In this document: positions 31,597-40,675 of the stretch, piece by piece
Layout: each line of letters opens with the position of its first letter
Numbering within the stretch: the first letter of the stretch is position 1
From: Agrococcus sp. ARC_14
GTDB lineage: Bacteria; Actinomycetota; Actinomycetes; Actinomycetales; Microbacteriaceae
Assembly: GCF_022436485.1 (NCBI RefSeq)
Contig: NZ_JAKUDO010000001.1
Coordinates: 1 to 64,000 of the forward strand
Direction of reading: 5' to 3'
Length of the DNA: 64,000 nucleotides
Notes under the pieces: generated by a model
Told to the model about the DNA's origin: nothing
Seen by the model: the letters and a program-made list of their open reading frames with translations, nothing else
Databases searched by the model: none
Translations under genes and position numbers: made by a program

Positions 31597-32907
31597 TCAG
31601 ACCCGCTTGCCAGGCGCCGTCTCCGGCGCCAGCCACGCCGACACCAGCGACACCAGCGCGGTGACGAGCACGAAGACACCGATCGCGAGCGTCGTGTCGA
31701 ACGCCGTCAGCAGCGCGATCGAGGCGACCGGCACGAGGCCGCCGAGCGCGCTGGTCAGCTGGAAGGCGAGCGACGATCCGGTGTAGCGCAGGTTGCGCGG
31801 GAAGAGCTCCGGCAGGAAGGCGCCCTGCACGCCGTACATGATCGCCCACGTGAGGATGCCGACGGCCACCGCGATCACGATAATGGGGGCCGACGCGGTG
31901 TCGAGCAGCGGGAAGAAGACGAAGCCCCAGACCGCGGTCGCGATCGCGCCGAGGATGTAGAGCGGCCGGCGCCCGACCCGGTCGGAGAGCCGGCCCGTGT
32001 AGAGGATGACCGGGATCGACAGCGCGCTGCCGATGACGAGGCCACTGAGCACGATCGAGGTGTCGACGCCGATCTGGCCCAGGTAAGTGACGCTCACGAT
32101 CGTGAAGACGTAATAGCCGCTGAAGACGACGGCCGAGGCGCCCATGCCCAGCAGCAGCGCCTTCCACTCGAAGCGGAAGACATCGGCGACCGGCACCTTC
32201 GCGACGTTGCCGGCGGCCTCGAGCGCCTTGAACACCGGCGTCTCCTCGAGTCGCAGGCGGATGTAGATGCCGACGATCAGCAGCACGGCGCTGGCGATGA
32301 ACGGCAGGCGCCAGCCCCAGTCGAGGAACTGCTCGTCGGTCGTGGCAGTCACCGTCAGCAGCACCGCGCCGTTGGCCAGCAGCAGACCGAAGGGAGAGCC
32401 GAGCTGCACGAAGCTCGTGCCGCGGCCGGCGAGCTTGGGGTCTCCGTTCTCGGAGATCATGAGCACCGCGCCGCCCCACTCGCCACCGACGGCGAAGCCC
32501 TGCACCAGCCGCAGCACGACGAGCAGCACCGGCGCCACGATGCCGATCGCGCCGAAGGTCGGCAGCAGGCCGATGGCGATGGTCGCGACGCCCATGATCA
32601 CGAGCGTCGCCATCAGCGCCTTGCGGCGACCGATGCGATCGCCCAGGTGACCGAACACGGCAGCACCGACGGGCCGCGCGAAGAAGCCGACCGCGAAGGT
32701 CGACAACGACAGCAGCAGGCCGATCGCCGGGTCGTTGCCGGGGAAGAACAGCATCGGGAAGACCAGCGCCGAGATCGTCCCGTAGACCAGGAAGTCATAG
32801 AACTCGAGCGTGTTGCCGACAACGCTCGCGACCATCACGCCCTTGGGTGAGAGTCCACGGCCGGATGGGTTGTCAGAGACTGCGTCCGGGCTGACGGTCC
32901 TGGTCAT
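31597..32907 (-). CDS. MHS-family MFS transporter (carboxylate/proton symporter)
   Basis: 436 residues. VVGNTLEFYDFLVYG in helix 1, GHLGDRIGRRKAL after helix 2 and FAVGGEWGGAVLM in helix 4 are the hallmarks of the metabolite-H+ symporter family, whose members carry citrate, 2-oxoglutarate, shikimate or proline betaine. It is divergent from a second MHS gene at 33154. A palindrome at 32977-32991 lies upstream. On the opposite strand a very long open frame spans this and later genes; it is a GC-rich artefact. Confidence 0.85.
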   Translation of the reverse strand: MTRTVSPDAVSDNPSGRGLSPKGVMVASVVGNTLEFYDFLVYGTISALVFPMLFFPGNDPAIGLLLSLSTFAVGFFARPVGAAVFGHLGDRIGRRKALMATLVIMGVATIAIGLLPTFGAIGIVAPVLLVVLRLVQGFAVGGEWGGAVLMISENGDPKLAGRGTSFVQLGSPFGLLLANGAVLLTVTATTDEQFLDWGWRLPFIASAVLLIVGIYIRLRLEETPVFKALEAAGNVAKVPVADVFRFEWKALLLGMGASAVVFSGYYVFTIVSVTYLGQIGVDTSIVLSGLVIGSALSIPVILYTGRLSDRVGRRPLYILGAIATAVWGFVFFPLLDTASAPIIVIAVAVGILTWAIMYGVQGAFLPELFPRNLRYTGSSLAFQLTSALGGLVPVASIALLTAFDTTLAIGVFVLVTALVSLVSAWLAPETAPGKRV

Positions 32908-32976
32908 GGCGTTCCTCCGCGTCGTTGCGAATCCTTCGGCTCGCACGACCGCACAGCGCAGCTGCACCGAACGCAC

Positions 32977-32991
32977 GATTGTCGGGCAATC
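32977..32991. promoter_or_regulatory. Candidate GntR operator upstream of MHS transporter 1
   Basis: GATTG-TCGGG-CAATC. The left arm reads GATTGTC as at 35688-35702, so the same FCD-GntR protein (41567-42280) may bind. It lies 70 bp before the start at 32907. Confidence 0.5.
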
Positions 32992-33093
32992 ATACGTTCG
33001 TGCTCGTGAATGGGCAACGGCGATCTGCGAGCCCACGAATTGCCAGCATCTGCCGCGCTTTGACAACACCGGAGTCGTCTGCGAGGGTCGGTT

Positions 33094-33110
33094 CGTCAGA
33101 CAATCTGACG
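33094..33110. promoter_or_regulatory. Candidate operator upstream of MHS transporter 2
   Basis: CGTCAGA-CAA-TCTGACG, a perfect seven-base inverted repeat 43 bp before the start at 33154. It contains ACAATC, shared with the neighbouring sites. Confidence 0.5.
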
Positions 33111-33153
33111 CACGACACTGCAGTCGAACTCGGATCAAGGAGGCTTCGAGCCC

Positions 33154-34518
33154 ATGGCGTCCACGCCCAAACGCCCCGCCAGCCCACGTCGGGTGGCCAC
33201 GGCCAGCCTGGTCGGCACCACCATCGAGTGGTACGACTACTACATCTACGGCACCGCGACGGTGCTGGTCTTCAACCACCAGTTCTTCCCGTCGCTCGAC
33301 CCGACCGCCGCCACGCTCGCGGCCCTCGCCACCTTCTCGGTGGCTTACATCGCGCGCCCCCTCGGCGGCGCCCTCTTCGGCCACTTCGGCGACAAGCTCG
33401 GCCGCAAGAAGATGCTCGTGCTCTCGGTGCTCCTGATGGGCGCCGCGACCCTCGCAGTGGGCCTGCTGCCCGACTACAACGCCATCGGCATCCTCGCCCC
33501 AATCCTGCTGGTGCTCTTCCGCTTCCTGCAGGGCTTCGCGGTCGGCGGCGAGTGGGGCGGCGCCGTGCTCGTCGCGCTCGAGCACGCTCCGGCGAGGCAG
33601 CGCGCCTTCTACGCCAGCTTCCCGCAGGTGGGCGTGCCGCTCGGCACCTTCCTCTCCGCCGGCACCTTCGCGCTCATCACCATGCTGCCCGCCGAGGATG
33701 TCCAGACGTGGGCATGGCGCATCCCCTTCTTCGCCTCCGTCGCCCTCGTCTTCGTCGCCCTGTGGATCCGACTGCAGGTCACCGAGACGCCGGAGTTCCT
33801 CGACGTGCAGCAGGACAAGCGCGAGCAGCGGGTGCCTGCGCTCGAGATCCTCAAGAAGCACAAGCGCTCGCTCATCACCGGCATGCTCAGCCTGCTGCCG
33901 AACTCGATCGTCTTCTACCTGCTCACGGTGTTCCTCATCTCCTGGGGCCCCGACAACGTCGGCATCACCTCGCAGCAGCTGTTCATCGCGCTGATGATCT
34001 CCGCGGGCATCGCGGCACCGCTGCTGCCGATGTTCGCGACGCTCGCCGATCGCTTCGGGGTGCGGCGCATCCTGATGATCGGCGCTGCCCTCATCGCCGC
34101 CTACGGGTTCCCGCTCTTCTGGCTGTTCGAGACCGGCAACTTCTGGGCCATCACCTTCGCCATGGCGCTCGGCATCGCCGTGCTGCACAACCTCTACTAC
34201 GGCGTCCTCGCCTCGTTCATGGCGAGCCTCTACCCGGCGGAGGTGCGCTACAGCGGCACGGCGCTCTCCTACCAGCTGGGCCAGATCATCTCGTCGGCAC
34301 CGGTGCCGATCCTCGCGACCCTGTTCGCCTCCGGCGGCTCGACCGTGGGCGTCTCGATCTACGTGATCGTCGCGGGCCTGGGCGGTCTCGTCGCCGTGGC
34401 GCTCGCGCCAAAGATCCTCGAGGAGCAGCTCGCCCGCGACACCAGCACCGCGCCGAGCACTGCGGATGGGTCGGATGCGTCGGTCGAACGGAGCTACGAC
34501 AGCGAGGCCCGCCGATGA
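33154..34518 (+). CDS. MHS-family MFS transporter
   Basis: 454 residues. TIEWYDYYIYGTATVLVF, GHFGDKLGRKKMLV and FAVGGEWGGAVLVALE match the metabolite-H+ symporter family. AAGGAGG at 33137-33143 is an ideal ribosome-binding site for this ATG. The alcohol dehydrogenase gene begins on its stop codon (ATGA). The C-terminus has a 30-residue hydrophilic tail. It likely imports the substrate that the following enzymes oxidise. Confidence 0.85.
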   Translation: MASTPKRPASPRRVATASLVGTTIEWYDYYIYGTATVLVFNHQFFPSLDPTAATLAALATFSVAYIARPLGGALFGHFGDKLGRKKMLVLSVLLMGAATLAVGLLPDYNAIGILAPILLVLFRFLQGFAVGGEWGGAVLVALEHAPARQRAFYASFPQVGVPLGTFLSAGTFALITMLPAEDVQTWAWRIPFFASVALVFVALWIRLQVTETPEFLDVQQDKREQRVPALEILKKHKRSLITGMLSLLPNSIVFYLLTVFLISWGPDNVGITSQQLFIALMISAGIAAPLLPMFATLADRFGVRRILMIGAALIAAYGFPLFWLFETGNFWAITFAMALGIAVLHNLYYGVLASFMASLYPAEVRYSGTALSYQLGQIISSAPVPILATLFASGGSTVGVSIYVIVAGLGGLVAVALAPKILEEQLARDTSTAPSTADGSDASVERSYDSEARR

Positions 34519-35660
34519 CGGCCGGGCTGACCGTCGCAGGCACCGCCGATCGGGCTGCAGAGCTCGCACCCGGCTTCGGCCGGCTGGCGAACATGGTGGA
34601 GCCCGGGCGGCTGGAGTACGTCGACTACCCGCTGCCCGAGCCCGGTCCCGGCGCACTGCTCGTGCGGGTGCTGCGCGCCAACGTGTGCGGCTCCGACCTG
34701 CACACCTGGCGCGGCAAGCACCCGGTGAAGAAGTCGGGCGGGCTCGGGCACGAGATGCTCGGCGAGGTGCTCGCGATCGGCGCGGGCAGGCCCACCGACA
34801 ACCGCGGCGAGCCACTCGTGGTCGGCGCCCGCGTCGCCTACACCTACTTCCAGACCTGCCGGCGCTGCGCGCAGTGCCTGCGGGGGCAGCTGAACCTCTG
34901 CGACAACGCCTACGAGCACTTCGGCAAGCAGCCCGACGAGGCGCCGCACTTCCACGCGGCATTCGGCACCCACTGCGTCGTGCAGCCCGACCAGCACGTC
35001 TACGTCGTGCCGGAGGCGCTGCCGGACGTCTCGGCAGCGGGCGCCAACTGCGGCCTCAGCCAGGTGCTGTTCGGCATCGACCAGGTGGGCATCGCCTACG
35101 GCGAGACGGTGCTGGTGCAGGGCGCCGGCGGCCTCGGGCTCAGCGCCATCGCGGTGGCGAAGGAGCGCGGCGCTGCCCGCGTGGTCGTGGTCGACGGCGT
35201 CGACGCGCGGCTCGAGCAGGCCACGCGGTTCGGGGCGGATGCCGTCATCCGCCTGCAGGACCACGACGGCATCGAGGCGCTCACCGAAGCGGTGCGCGCT
35301 GCCTTCGGCGGTGCGCAGCCGGACGTCGCGATCGAGGTCGCCGGCGTGCCAGCTGCCTTCGCCGACGGCCTGCAGCTCGTGCGCCGCGGCGGCCGCTACC
35401 TGGTGATGGGCAACCTCTCCCCCGGCACGACGGTGCCCTACGACCCGGGCCTCATCACCCGGAAGGCGCTCACCGTGCGCCACGTCGACCGCTACGACGG
35501 GCGCTACCTGTGGCAGGCGCTGCGGTTCCTCACCGACCACCGCGACCGCTACCCCTTCGACACCCTGGTCGACGCGGAGTTCCCCTTCGAGCGCATCGAG
35601 GAGGCGCTCGTCGCCTCGGCGGAGCGACGCGTCACGCGGGCTGCGATCGTGATGGGATGA
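34515..35660 (+). CDS. Zinc-dependent alcohol dehydrogenase (medium-chain)
   Basis: 381 residues. Catalytic-zinc ligands are C58 (NVCGSDLHTWRG) and H79-E80 (GLGHEMLGEV). Structural-zinc cysteines are at 115, 118, 121 and 129 in CRRCAQCLRGQLNLC. The nucleotide motif QGAGGLGLSA follows. The family oxidises polyols, sugar acids or hydroxy acids with NAD(P). It is co-translated with the MHS transporter, and a third transporter follows. The exact substrate is unknown. Confidence 0.82.
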   Translation: MTAGLTVAGTADRAAELAPGFGRLANMVEPGRLEYVDYPLPEPGPGALLVRVLRANVCGSDLHTWRGKHPVKKSGGLGHEMLGEVLAIGAGRPTDNRGEPLVVGARVAYTYFQTCRRCAQCLRGQLNLCDNAYEHFGKQPDEAPHFHAAFGTHCVVQPDQHVYVVPEALPDVSAAGANCGLSQVLFGIDQVGIAYGETVLVQGAGGLGLSAIAVAKERGAARVVVVDGVDARLEQATRFGADAVIRLQDHDGIEALTEAVRAAFGGAQPDVAIEVAGVPAAFADGLQLVRRGGRYLVMGNLSPGTTVPYDPGLITRKALTVRHVDRYDGRYLWQALRFLTDHRDRYPFDTLVDAEFPFERIEEALVASAERRVTRAAIVMG

Positions 35661-35687
35661 GCAGACGCATTGCTCCACGACTTGACA

Positions 35688-35702
35688 GATTGTCCGACAA
35701 TC
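35688..35702. promoter_or_regulatory. FCD-GntR operator upstream of MHS transporter 3
   Basis: GATTGTC-C-GACAATC is a perfect 15-bp palindrome that includes TTGTCCGACAA, an exact match to the FadR-type consensus TNGTNNNACNA. It is 50 bp before the start at 35752. The best example of the set in this cluster. Confidence 0.65.
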
Positions 35703-35751
35703 AGTCATTGTTGCTCCGCGCGCGACTGCGCGCCAGTACAAGGAGGTACTC

Positions 35752-37143
35752 GTGAGCACCAGCTCTGCAACGGCCCCAGCGCCGTCGAAGGCGAAGGTGG
35801 CGGTCGCGGTCGCGGTCGGCAACTTCATGGAATGGTTCGACTTCGCCGTCTACGGCTTCTTCGCCGTCATCATCGGGCAGCTGTTCTTCCCCGCCGAAAC
35901 CTCGGAGTTCGTCGCGATCCTGTCGTCGCTCGCGGTCTTCGCCGTCGGCTTCTTCATGCGGCCGCTCGGCGGCTTCATCCTCGGCCCGATCGGCGACAAG
36001 TACGGCCGCCGCACGGCGCTCGCCATCTCGATCCTGGCGATGGGCATCGCCACCACGATCATCGGCCTGCTGCCCACCTATGCCGCCGTCGGCATCCTCG
36101 CCCCGATCCTGCTGGTCATCTGCCGCTGCATCCAGGGCCTCTCGGCCGGCGGCGAGTGGACCGGCTCCGCCGCCTACCTGATCGAGTCGACGCCCACCGC
36201 GCACCGCGGCAAGTTCGGCAGCGTCATCTCGGCGACGGCGGCGCTCGCCACCATCGTCGGCAGCCTCTTCGCGCTCATGCTGAACAGCATCCTCTCCGAG
36301 GAGGATCTGCTCAGCTGGGGCTGGCGGGTGCCGTTCCTGATGGCCGCGCCGCTGGCGCTCATCGGCCTCTACATCCGCATGAAGCTCGGCGAGACGCCGG
36401 TCTACAAGCAGGTCGCCGACAGCGGTGCCAAGGAGAAGTCGCCCATCCTGCGCTCCTTCAAGGAGAACTGGCGCCCGATCCTGCTCACGGTCGCGATCGC
36501 GGCAGTGCAGGGCACCGGCTTCTACTACCTGGCGACGTTCATCGTGAACTACCTCATGACGACCGTCGGCATCGAGCGCCCCGCAGCGCTGGCCATGAGC
36601 GCCATCGGGCTCACCGTCTACATGATCCTGTGCCCGATCGCCGGCGCGCTCTCGGATCGCTTCGGCCGCAGGCGGCTCAACATCATCGGCACGATCGGCT
36701 ATGTGGTGCTGCCGATCCCGGTCTTCATGCTCATGTCGGGCGGCTCGTTCGCGCCCGTCGTCTTCGGCATGATCCTGCTCACGATGACGCAGGCGCTCGT
36801 GAGCGTCACGACCGTCGTGATGCTGGTCGAGCTCTTCCCGGCCTCGAACCGCTCGAGCGCCAGCGCGATCGGCTTCAACTTCGCGCTCGCGTTCATCGCC
36901 GGCCCCTCCTCCTACATCGGCATCTGGCTGGCCGGCGCGACGGGTGACCCGGTCTCGCCCGCCTGGTACCTGGTCGCGCTCGCCCTGATCGCGCTGCCCT
37001 TCATCTGGAAGTGGCTGCCCGAGACGGCCGGCCGCGACATCTCGTCTGACCACCAGGCCGAGCGCGGTGACGTGCTCGGGCTCGACCTCGACCACCTCGA
37101 GGATCACGTGGCGGCCGACTCCGTCACGACAGAGCAGAAGTAG
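35752..37143 (+). CDS. MHS-family MFS transporter
   Basis: 463 residues. GNFMEWFDFAVYGFFAVI, GPIGDKYGRRTAL and LSAGGEWTGSAAYLIES are MHS signatures; the last is the form seen in proline/betaine and carboxylate carriers. The GTG start at 35752 is fixed by the AGGAGG at 35741-35746. It begins the long plus-strand run ending at 42280. The palindrome at 35688-35702 suggests control by the GntR protein of that run. Confidence 0.85.
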   Translation: MSTSSATAPAPSKAKVAVAVAVGNFMEWFDFAVYGFFAVIIGQLFFPAETSEFVAILSSLAVFAVGFFMRPLGGFILGPIGDKYGRRTALAISILAMGIATTIIGLLPTYAAVGILAPILLVICRCIQGLSAGGEWTGSAAYLIESTPTAHRGKFGSVISATAALATIVGSLFALMLNSILSEEDLLSWGWRVPFLMAAPLALIGLYIRMKLGETPVYKQVADSGAKEKSPILRSFKENWRPILLTVAIAAVQGTGFYYLATFIVNYLMTTVGIERPAALAMSAIGLTVYMILCPIAGALSDRFGRRRLNIIGTIGYVVLPIPVFMLMSGGSFAPVVFGMILLTMTQALVSVTTVVMLVELFPASNRSSASAIGFNFALAFIAGPSSYIGIWLAGATGDPVSPAWYLVALALIALPFIWKWLPETAGRDISSDHQAERGDVLGLDLDHLEDHVAADSVTTEQK

Positions 37144-37151
37144 GAGCACGG

Positions 37152-37958
37152 ATGAGCAACCCGGTGTCGAGCAATCGCGTCACGATCGTGCAGTACGGCA
37201 CGCGTCAGGGCCGCAAGTCGGAGGTGTACCTCAACTGGGGCATCTACGGCAGGCCCGACGAGCCGATCGGCATGGACTACTTCTTCTGGCTCATCGAGAC
37301 AGCAGCGGGCACGATCGTCGTCGACACCGGGTTCTCCACCGCGGGCGGCGCGAACCGCGACCGCACCTTCCTCGTGCATCCCGTCGAGGCGTTCCGCGCC
37401 ATGGGCGTCGCCCCCGAGACGGCGCCGGAGGTGCTCGTCACGCACGCGCACTACGACCACATCGGCAACCTCGACGCCTTCGGCGCATCTCGCATCACCA
37501 TCGCCCGCGCAGAGCGCGACTTCTGGTCGAGCGGCATGGAGCGGCGCGCGCAGTTCCACCACTCGGTGGAGGATGCCGAGCTCGAGACCCTGCGCCGCAT
37601 CGAGTCGGAGGGGCGCCTGCGCACCTTCGAGGATGAGCTCGAGATCGCACCGGGCGTGCGGATGCTGCGGGTCGGCGGGCACACGCCCGGCCAGTCGATC
37701 GTGCTGGTCGACACCGCCGACGGCACGGTCGCCATCGCATCCGACGCCATCCACTACTACGAGGAGCACGACGACGACGTGCCGTTCTCGTCGGTCGCCG
37801 AGCTGCCGGCGATGTATGCGGGCTTCGACCTGCTGCACCAGATGGTCGCCGACGGCCGCGTTCGGCACCTCGTCTCCGGGCACGACCCGTCGACGCTCGA
37901 CCGCTTCGGTCGCATCGCCGACGGCCCGCTGCCGGGCCTGACGGCCCGCATCGGCTGA
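37152..37958 (+). CDS. Metallo-beta-lactamase-fold hydrolase (lactonase-like)
   Basis: 268 residues. HAHYDH (98-103) is the binuclear-metal motif, and GHTPGQS and SDAIHYYEEH supply the remaining ligands. Overall shape resembles the AHL-lactonase-like subgroup, which opens lactones. In this cluster, between an alcohol dehydrogenase and SDR or hydroxyacid dehydrogenases, lactone hydrolysis of an oxidised polyol or sugar acid is a sensible step, but this is inference. It starts nine bases after the transporter stop. Confidence 0.75.
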   Translation: MSNPVSSNRVTIVQYGTRQGRKSEVYLNWGIYGRPDEPIGMDYFFWLIETAAGTIVVDTGFSTAGGANRDRTFLVHPVEAFRAMGVAPETAPEVLVTHAHYDHIGNLDAFGASRITIARAERDFWSSGMERRAQFHHSVEDAELETLRRIESEGRLRTFEDELEIAPGVRMLRVGGHTPGQSIVLVDTADGTVAIASDAIHYYEEHDDDVPFSSVAELPAMYAGFDLLHQMVADGRVRHLVSGHDPSTLDRFGRIADGPLPGLTARIG

Positions 37959-38010
37959 GCCGCGCACCGCAGCGACTTCCATGACCCCCGACACGCAAGG
38001 AGCCCATCCC

Positions 38011-38943
38011 ATGACCGCATCGAAGAGGTTCGAGGGACTCGTCGCCGTCGTCACCGGCGCCGCGGGCGGCCTCGGCGCCGCCTCCGCGCAGCGTCTCGCC
38101 GCCGAGGGCGCGCGCATCATCGCCGTCGACCGCGACGAGCGCATCGTCGAGGCGGCCGCGCAGCTGCCCGGTGAGGCGATCGGCGTCGTCGCCGACATCA
38201 CCGACGAGGCCGCGGTCGACGCGTACATGGCGGCAGGGCTCGAGGTCTTCGGGCGCATCGACCGCTTCCACCTCAACGCCGGAATCTTCGGCTCGTTCGC
38301 GTCGATCCCCGACCTCGGCGTGGACGACTTCGAGCAGGTGATGCGGGTGAACGTGACCGGCCAGTTCTTGGGTCTGCGCGCCGCGTTCCGCCACTACCGC
38401 GAGCAGGCGGCGGCCGGCACCTTCGCGGGGGGCGCGATCGCCGTCACCGCCTCGATCGCGGGGCACCGCGGCTCGGCCGACCTGCTGCCCTACCAGACCT
38501 CGAAGCACGCGGTCGTGGGCCTCGTGCACGGCGCCGCGGTCTACGGCGGTCCGCTCGGCATCCGTGTGAACGGCGTCGCGCCGGGCATCGTGCCCACGCA
38601 GCTCTTCGCCGCGGCCGCGAGCCAGAAGGGCGGCGGGAACGACATGGTGCAGCGCGCCTCGACGACCCCGCTGCGCCGCGCGGGCGGTGCGGACGAGATC
38701 GCCGGCGCCGTCGCGTTCCTGCTCTCCGATGACAGCTCGTACACGACCGGCGAGATCGTCTCGGCCGACGGCGGGGCCTCGATCGTGAACACGGTGCGAC
38801 CCGCAGGCGGTGCCGGTGCGTGGGATCCGAGCCCCGTCGACGCACCGCTCTATGCCGACTGGCAGGGCTTCGGCTCGCCCGGCTTCGGCACGCAGGGCAG
38901 CGACACTGAGGGCATCACCACGCAGGAGGCCGCTCGTGGCTGA
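38011..38943 (+). CDS. SDR-family NAD(P)-dependent oxidoreductase
   Basis: 310 residues. VVTGAAGGLGAASA is the cofactor motif. The catalytic Ser is in VTASIAGHRG, with YQTSK as Tyr-x3-Lys. A 50-residue C-terminal extension (GAWDPSPVDAPLYADWQGFG) is unusual for the family. The ATG at 38011 follows an AAGGAG site. It overlaps the next gene by eight bases. It would oxidise an alcohol intermediate of this cluster. Confidence 0.78.
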   Translation: MTASKRFEGLVAVVTGAAGGLGAASAQRLAAEGARIIAVDRDERIVEAAAQLPGEAIGVVADITDEAAVDAYMAAGLEVFGRIDRFHLNAGIFGSFASIPDLGVDDFEQVMRVNVTGQFLGLRAAFRHYREQAAAGTFAGGAIAVTASIAGHRGSADLLPYQTSKHAVVGLVHGAAVYGGPLGIRVNGVAPGIVPTQLFAAAASQKGGGNDMVQRASTTPLRRAGGADEIAGAVAFLLSDDSSYTTGEIVSADGGASIVNTVRPAGGAGAWDPSPVDAPLYADWQGFGSPGFGTQGSDTEGITTQEAARG

Positions 38944-39841
38944 GACTCGGATCGGCTTCATCGGCCTCGGCAACATGGGCGGGCGCATGGCCCGCTGCAT
39001 CACCGGTGCGGGCGATGCGCTGCTCGGGTTCGACCCGCGCGCCGCCGCGATCGACGAGGCGGGCGCCATCCCGGCCGAGACTGCAGCCGCGGTCGTCGCC
39101 GGCAGCGACGTCGTGCTGCTCTCGCTGCCCGACTCGAAGGTCGTCGAGGCGGTCGTCAACGGCGACCCTGCGTTCCTGGCGTCGGTGCGCGAAGGCCAGC
39201 TGATCGTCGACCTCTCGACCGCCGCCCCCGAGTCGACCCGGCGCATCGCTGCCGACCTCGCGGCGCGCGGCGCGACCTACCTCGACGCCGGCATCTCGGG
39301 CGGCGCGGCCGCCGCCGAGCGGGGCACGCTGACGCTCATGGTCGGCGGGGACGCCGACGCGCTCGAGCGCGTGCGGCCGGTGCTGGATCGCTTCTCGGCG
39401 CAGGTGTTCCTGTGCGGTGCCTCCGGTGCCGGGCACACGGTGAAGCTGCTCAACAACTTCCTCAACGCATCCGCCCTCTCCGCCACGGCAGAGGTGATGG
39501 TGGCTGCGAAGAAGGCCGATCTCGACCTCGCCACCGTGCTCGACGTGCTGAACGCCTCCTCGGGCGTGAACTTCGCGACCCTCAACCGGTTCCCGAAGAT
39601 CATCACCGGCGACTACCTCAAGGGCGGCCTCACGAACTCGCTCATGCTCAAGGACGTCACGCTCTACCTCGAGCTGCTTGCCGAGCTGGGCGTGCCGAGC
39701 CTCAACGCGCCCGGCCCCGTGGCCGCCTTCGGGCTCGCCAGGGCGCTCGGCTACGCCGACGAGATCTCGAACACCGTCGTCGACGCGATCGGCGACGTCT
39801 CCGGAGGCGTGCGCCTCCACGACCAGGAGGACCGCGCATGA
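38936..39841 (+). CDS. NAD(P)-dependent 3-hydroxyisobutyrate dehydrogenase-like oxidoreductase (1)
   Basis: 301 residues. GFIGLGNMGGRMA is the Rossmann motif, DAGISGGAAAAERGTLTLMVGG the substrate block, and GHTVKLLNNFLNA carries the catalytic Lys. The family oxidises 3-hydroxyacids, tartronate semialdehyde or similar. The GTG start at 38936 overlaps the SDR end. A paralog lies at 40672-41574, with cupin and decarboxylase-like genes between. Confidence 0.78.
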   Translation: MAETRIGFIGLGNMGGRMARCITGAGDALLGFDPRAAAIDEAGAIPAETAAAVVAGSDVVLLSLPDSKVVEAVVNGDPAFLASVREGQLIVDLSTAAPESTRRIAADLAARGATYLDAGISGGAAAAERGTLTLMVGGDADALERVRPVLDRFSAQVFLCGASGAGHTVKLLNNFLNASALSATAEVMVAAKKADLDLATVLDVLNASSGVNFATLNRFPKIITGDYLKGGLTNSLMLKDVTLYLELLAELGVPSLNAPGPVAAFGLARALGYADEISNTVVDAIGDVSGGVRLHDQEDRA

Positions 39842-40251
39842 AGATCAAGCACCCCCGCGACTACGACGGCACGAGCGGCAAGCCCGGCTCGCAGTTCACC
39901 GGCGACGTGCACCCCTTCGTCACGATGGCGCAGACCGACGGCGTCACCATCAACACCGTCGACTTCACGCCCGGCGCCCGCACCTTCTGGCACCACCACG
40001 AGCGCGGCCAGATCCTGCAGGTGCTCGCGGGCCGCGGCCTCGTGTGCGCCGAGGGCGAGGTGCACGTGATCCGCGCCGGCGACACCGTCTGGTGCCCGCC
40101 CGGCGAGCGCCACTGGCACGGCGCCGCCCCCGATTCGTATCTCGTGCACACCGCCATCTCGCTCGGCGAGACGGTGTGGGCCGAGGCCGTGACCGACGCG
40201 GAATACGCACAGCAGCCCATCGATGGAGAGGACGCGACCGATGTTCGCTGA
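39838..40251 (+). CDS. Cupin-domain protein
   Basis: 137 residues, a single cupin barrel. TFWHHHERGQILQVLAGRG is the first metal-binding box and GERHWHGAAPDS the second. Small cupins next to carboxymuconolactone-decarboxylase-like genes are frequent in carboxylic-acid clusters, but their reaction is rarely known. It overlaps both neighbours. Confidence 0.75.
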   Translation: MKIKHPRDYDGTSGKPGSQFTGDVHPFVTMAQTDGVTINTVDFTPGARTFWHHHERGQILQVLAGRGLVCAEGEVHVIRAGDTVWCPPGERHWHGAAPDSYLVHTAISLGETVWAEAVTDAEYAQQPIDGEDATDVR

Positions 40252-40675
40252 GGGAACGCACCAGGAGACCTACGACGAGGGCCTCGCCATCCGCAAGGAG
40301 GTGCTCGGCAGCGAGCACGTCGAGCGGTCGCTGGCGAAGGTGAGCCCGTTCTCCCAGCCCATCCAGGATTACGTGACCGAGTTCTGCTGGGGCGGCATCT
40401 GGTCGCGCGGCGGGCTCGAGCGCGCCGAGCGCAGCCTCGTGAACATCGGCATCCTCACCGCCCTCAACCGCTCGCACGAGCTGGGCGTGCACATCCGCGG
40501 CGCCGTGCGCAACGGCGTGACGGTGCACCAGATCCAGGAGGTGCTGCTGCAGACCGCGATGTACGTGGGCGCGCCCGCAGCGCTCGAGTCGTTCCGCATC
40601 GCCGAGAAGGTGCTGCGCGATGAGCTCGGTGATGCGGCGGTCGACGAGCTGCACGAAGGGGCCGGGCAGCCGTGA
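40241..40675 (+). CDS. Carboxymuconolactone decarboxylase-family protein
   Basis: 144 residues. ERAERSLVNIGILTALNRSHELGVHIRGAVRNGVTVHQIQEVLLQTAMYVGAPAALESF is the PcaC-type helical core, described here only by position 69-123. The AhpD Cys-x2-Cys is absent, so it is not a peroxidase-reducing type. PcaC decarboxylates gamma-carboxymuconolactone; here it may act on another 3-oxo or vinylogous acid. It overlaps the cupin end by eleven bases and the next start by four. Confidence 0.7.
   Translation: MFAEGTHQETYDEGLAIRKEVLGSEHVERSLAKVSPFSQPIQDYVTEFCWGGIWSRGGLERAERSLVNIGILTALNRSHELGVHIRGAVRNGVTVHQIQEVLLQTAMYVGAPAALESFRIAEKVLRDELGDAAVDELHEGAGQP

Noticed and set aside
31597..34962. Very long minus-strand open frame (over 1100 codons) across the MHS transporters and alcohol dehydrogenase
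   Set aside because: Its first two thirds are antisense to the plus-strand genes at 33154 and 34515 and are low-complexity Arg/Ala/Glu-rich; only the last part, starting at 32907, encodes a recognisable transporter.
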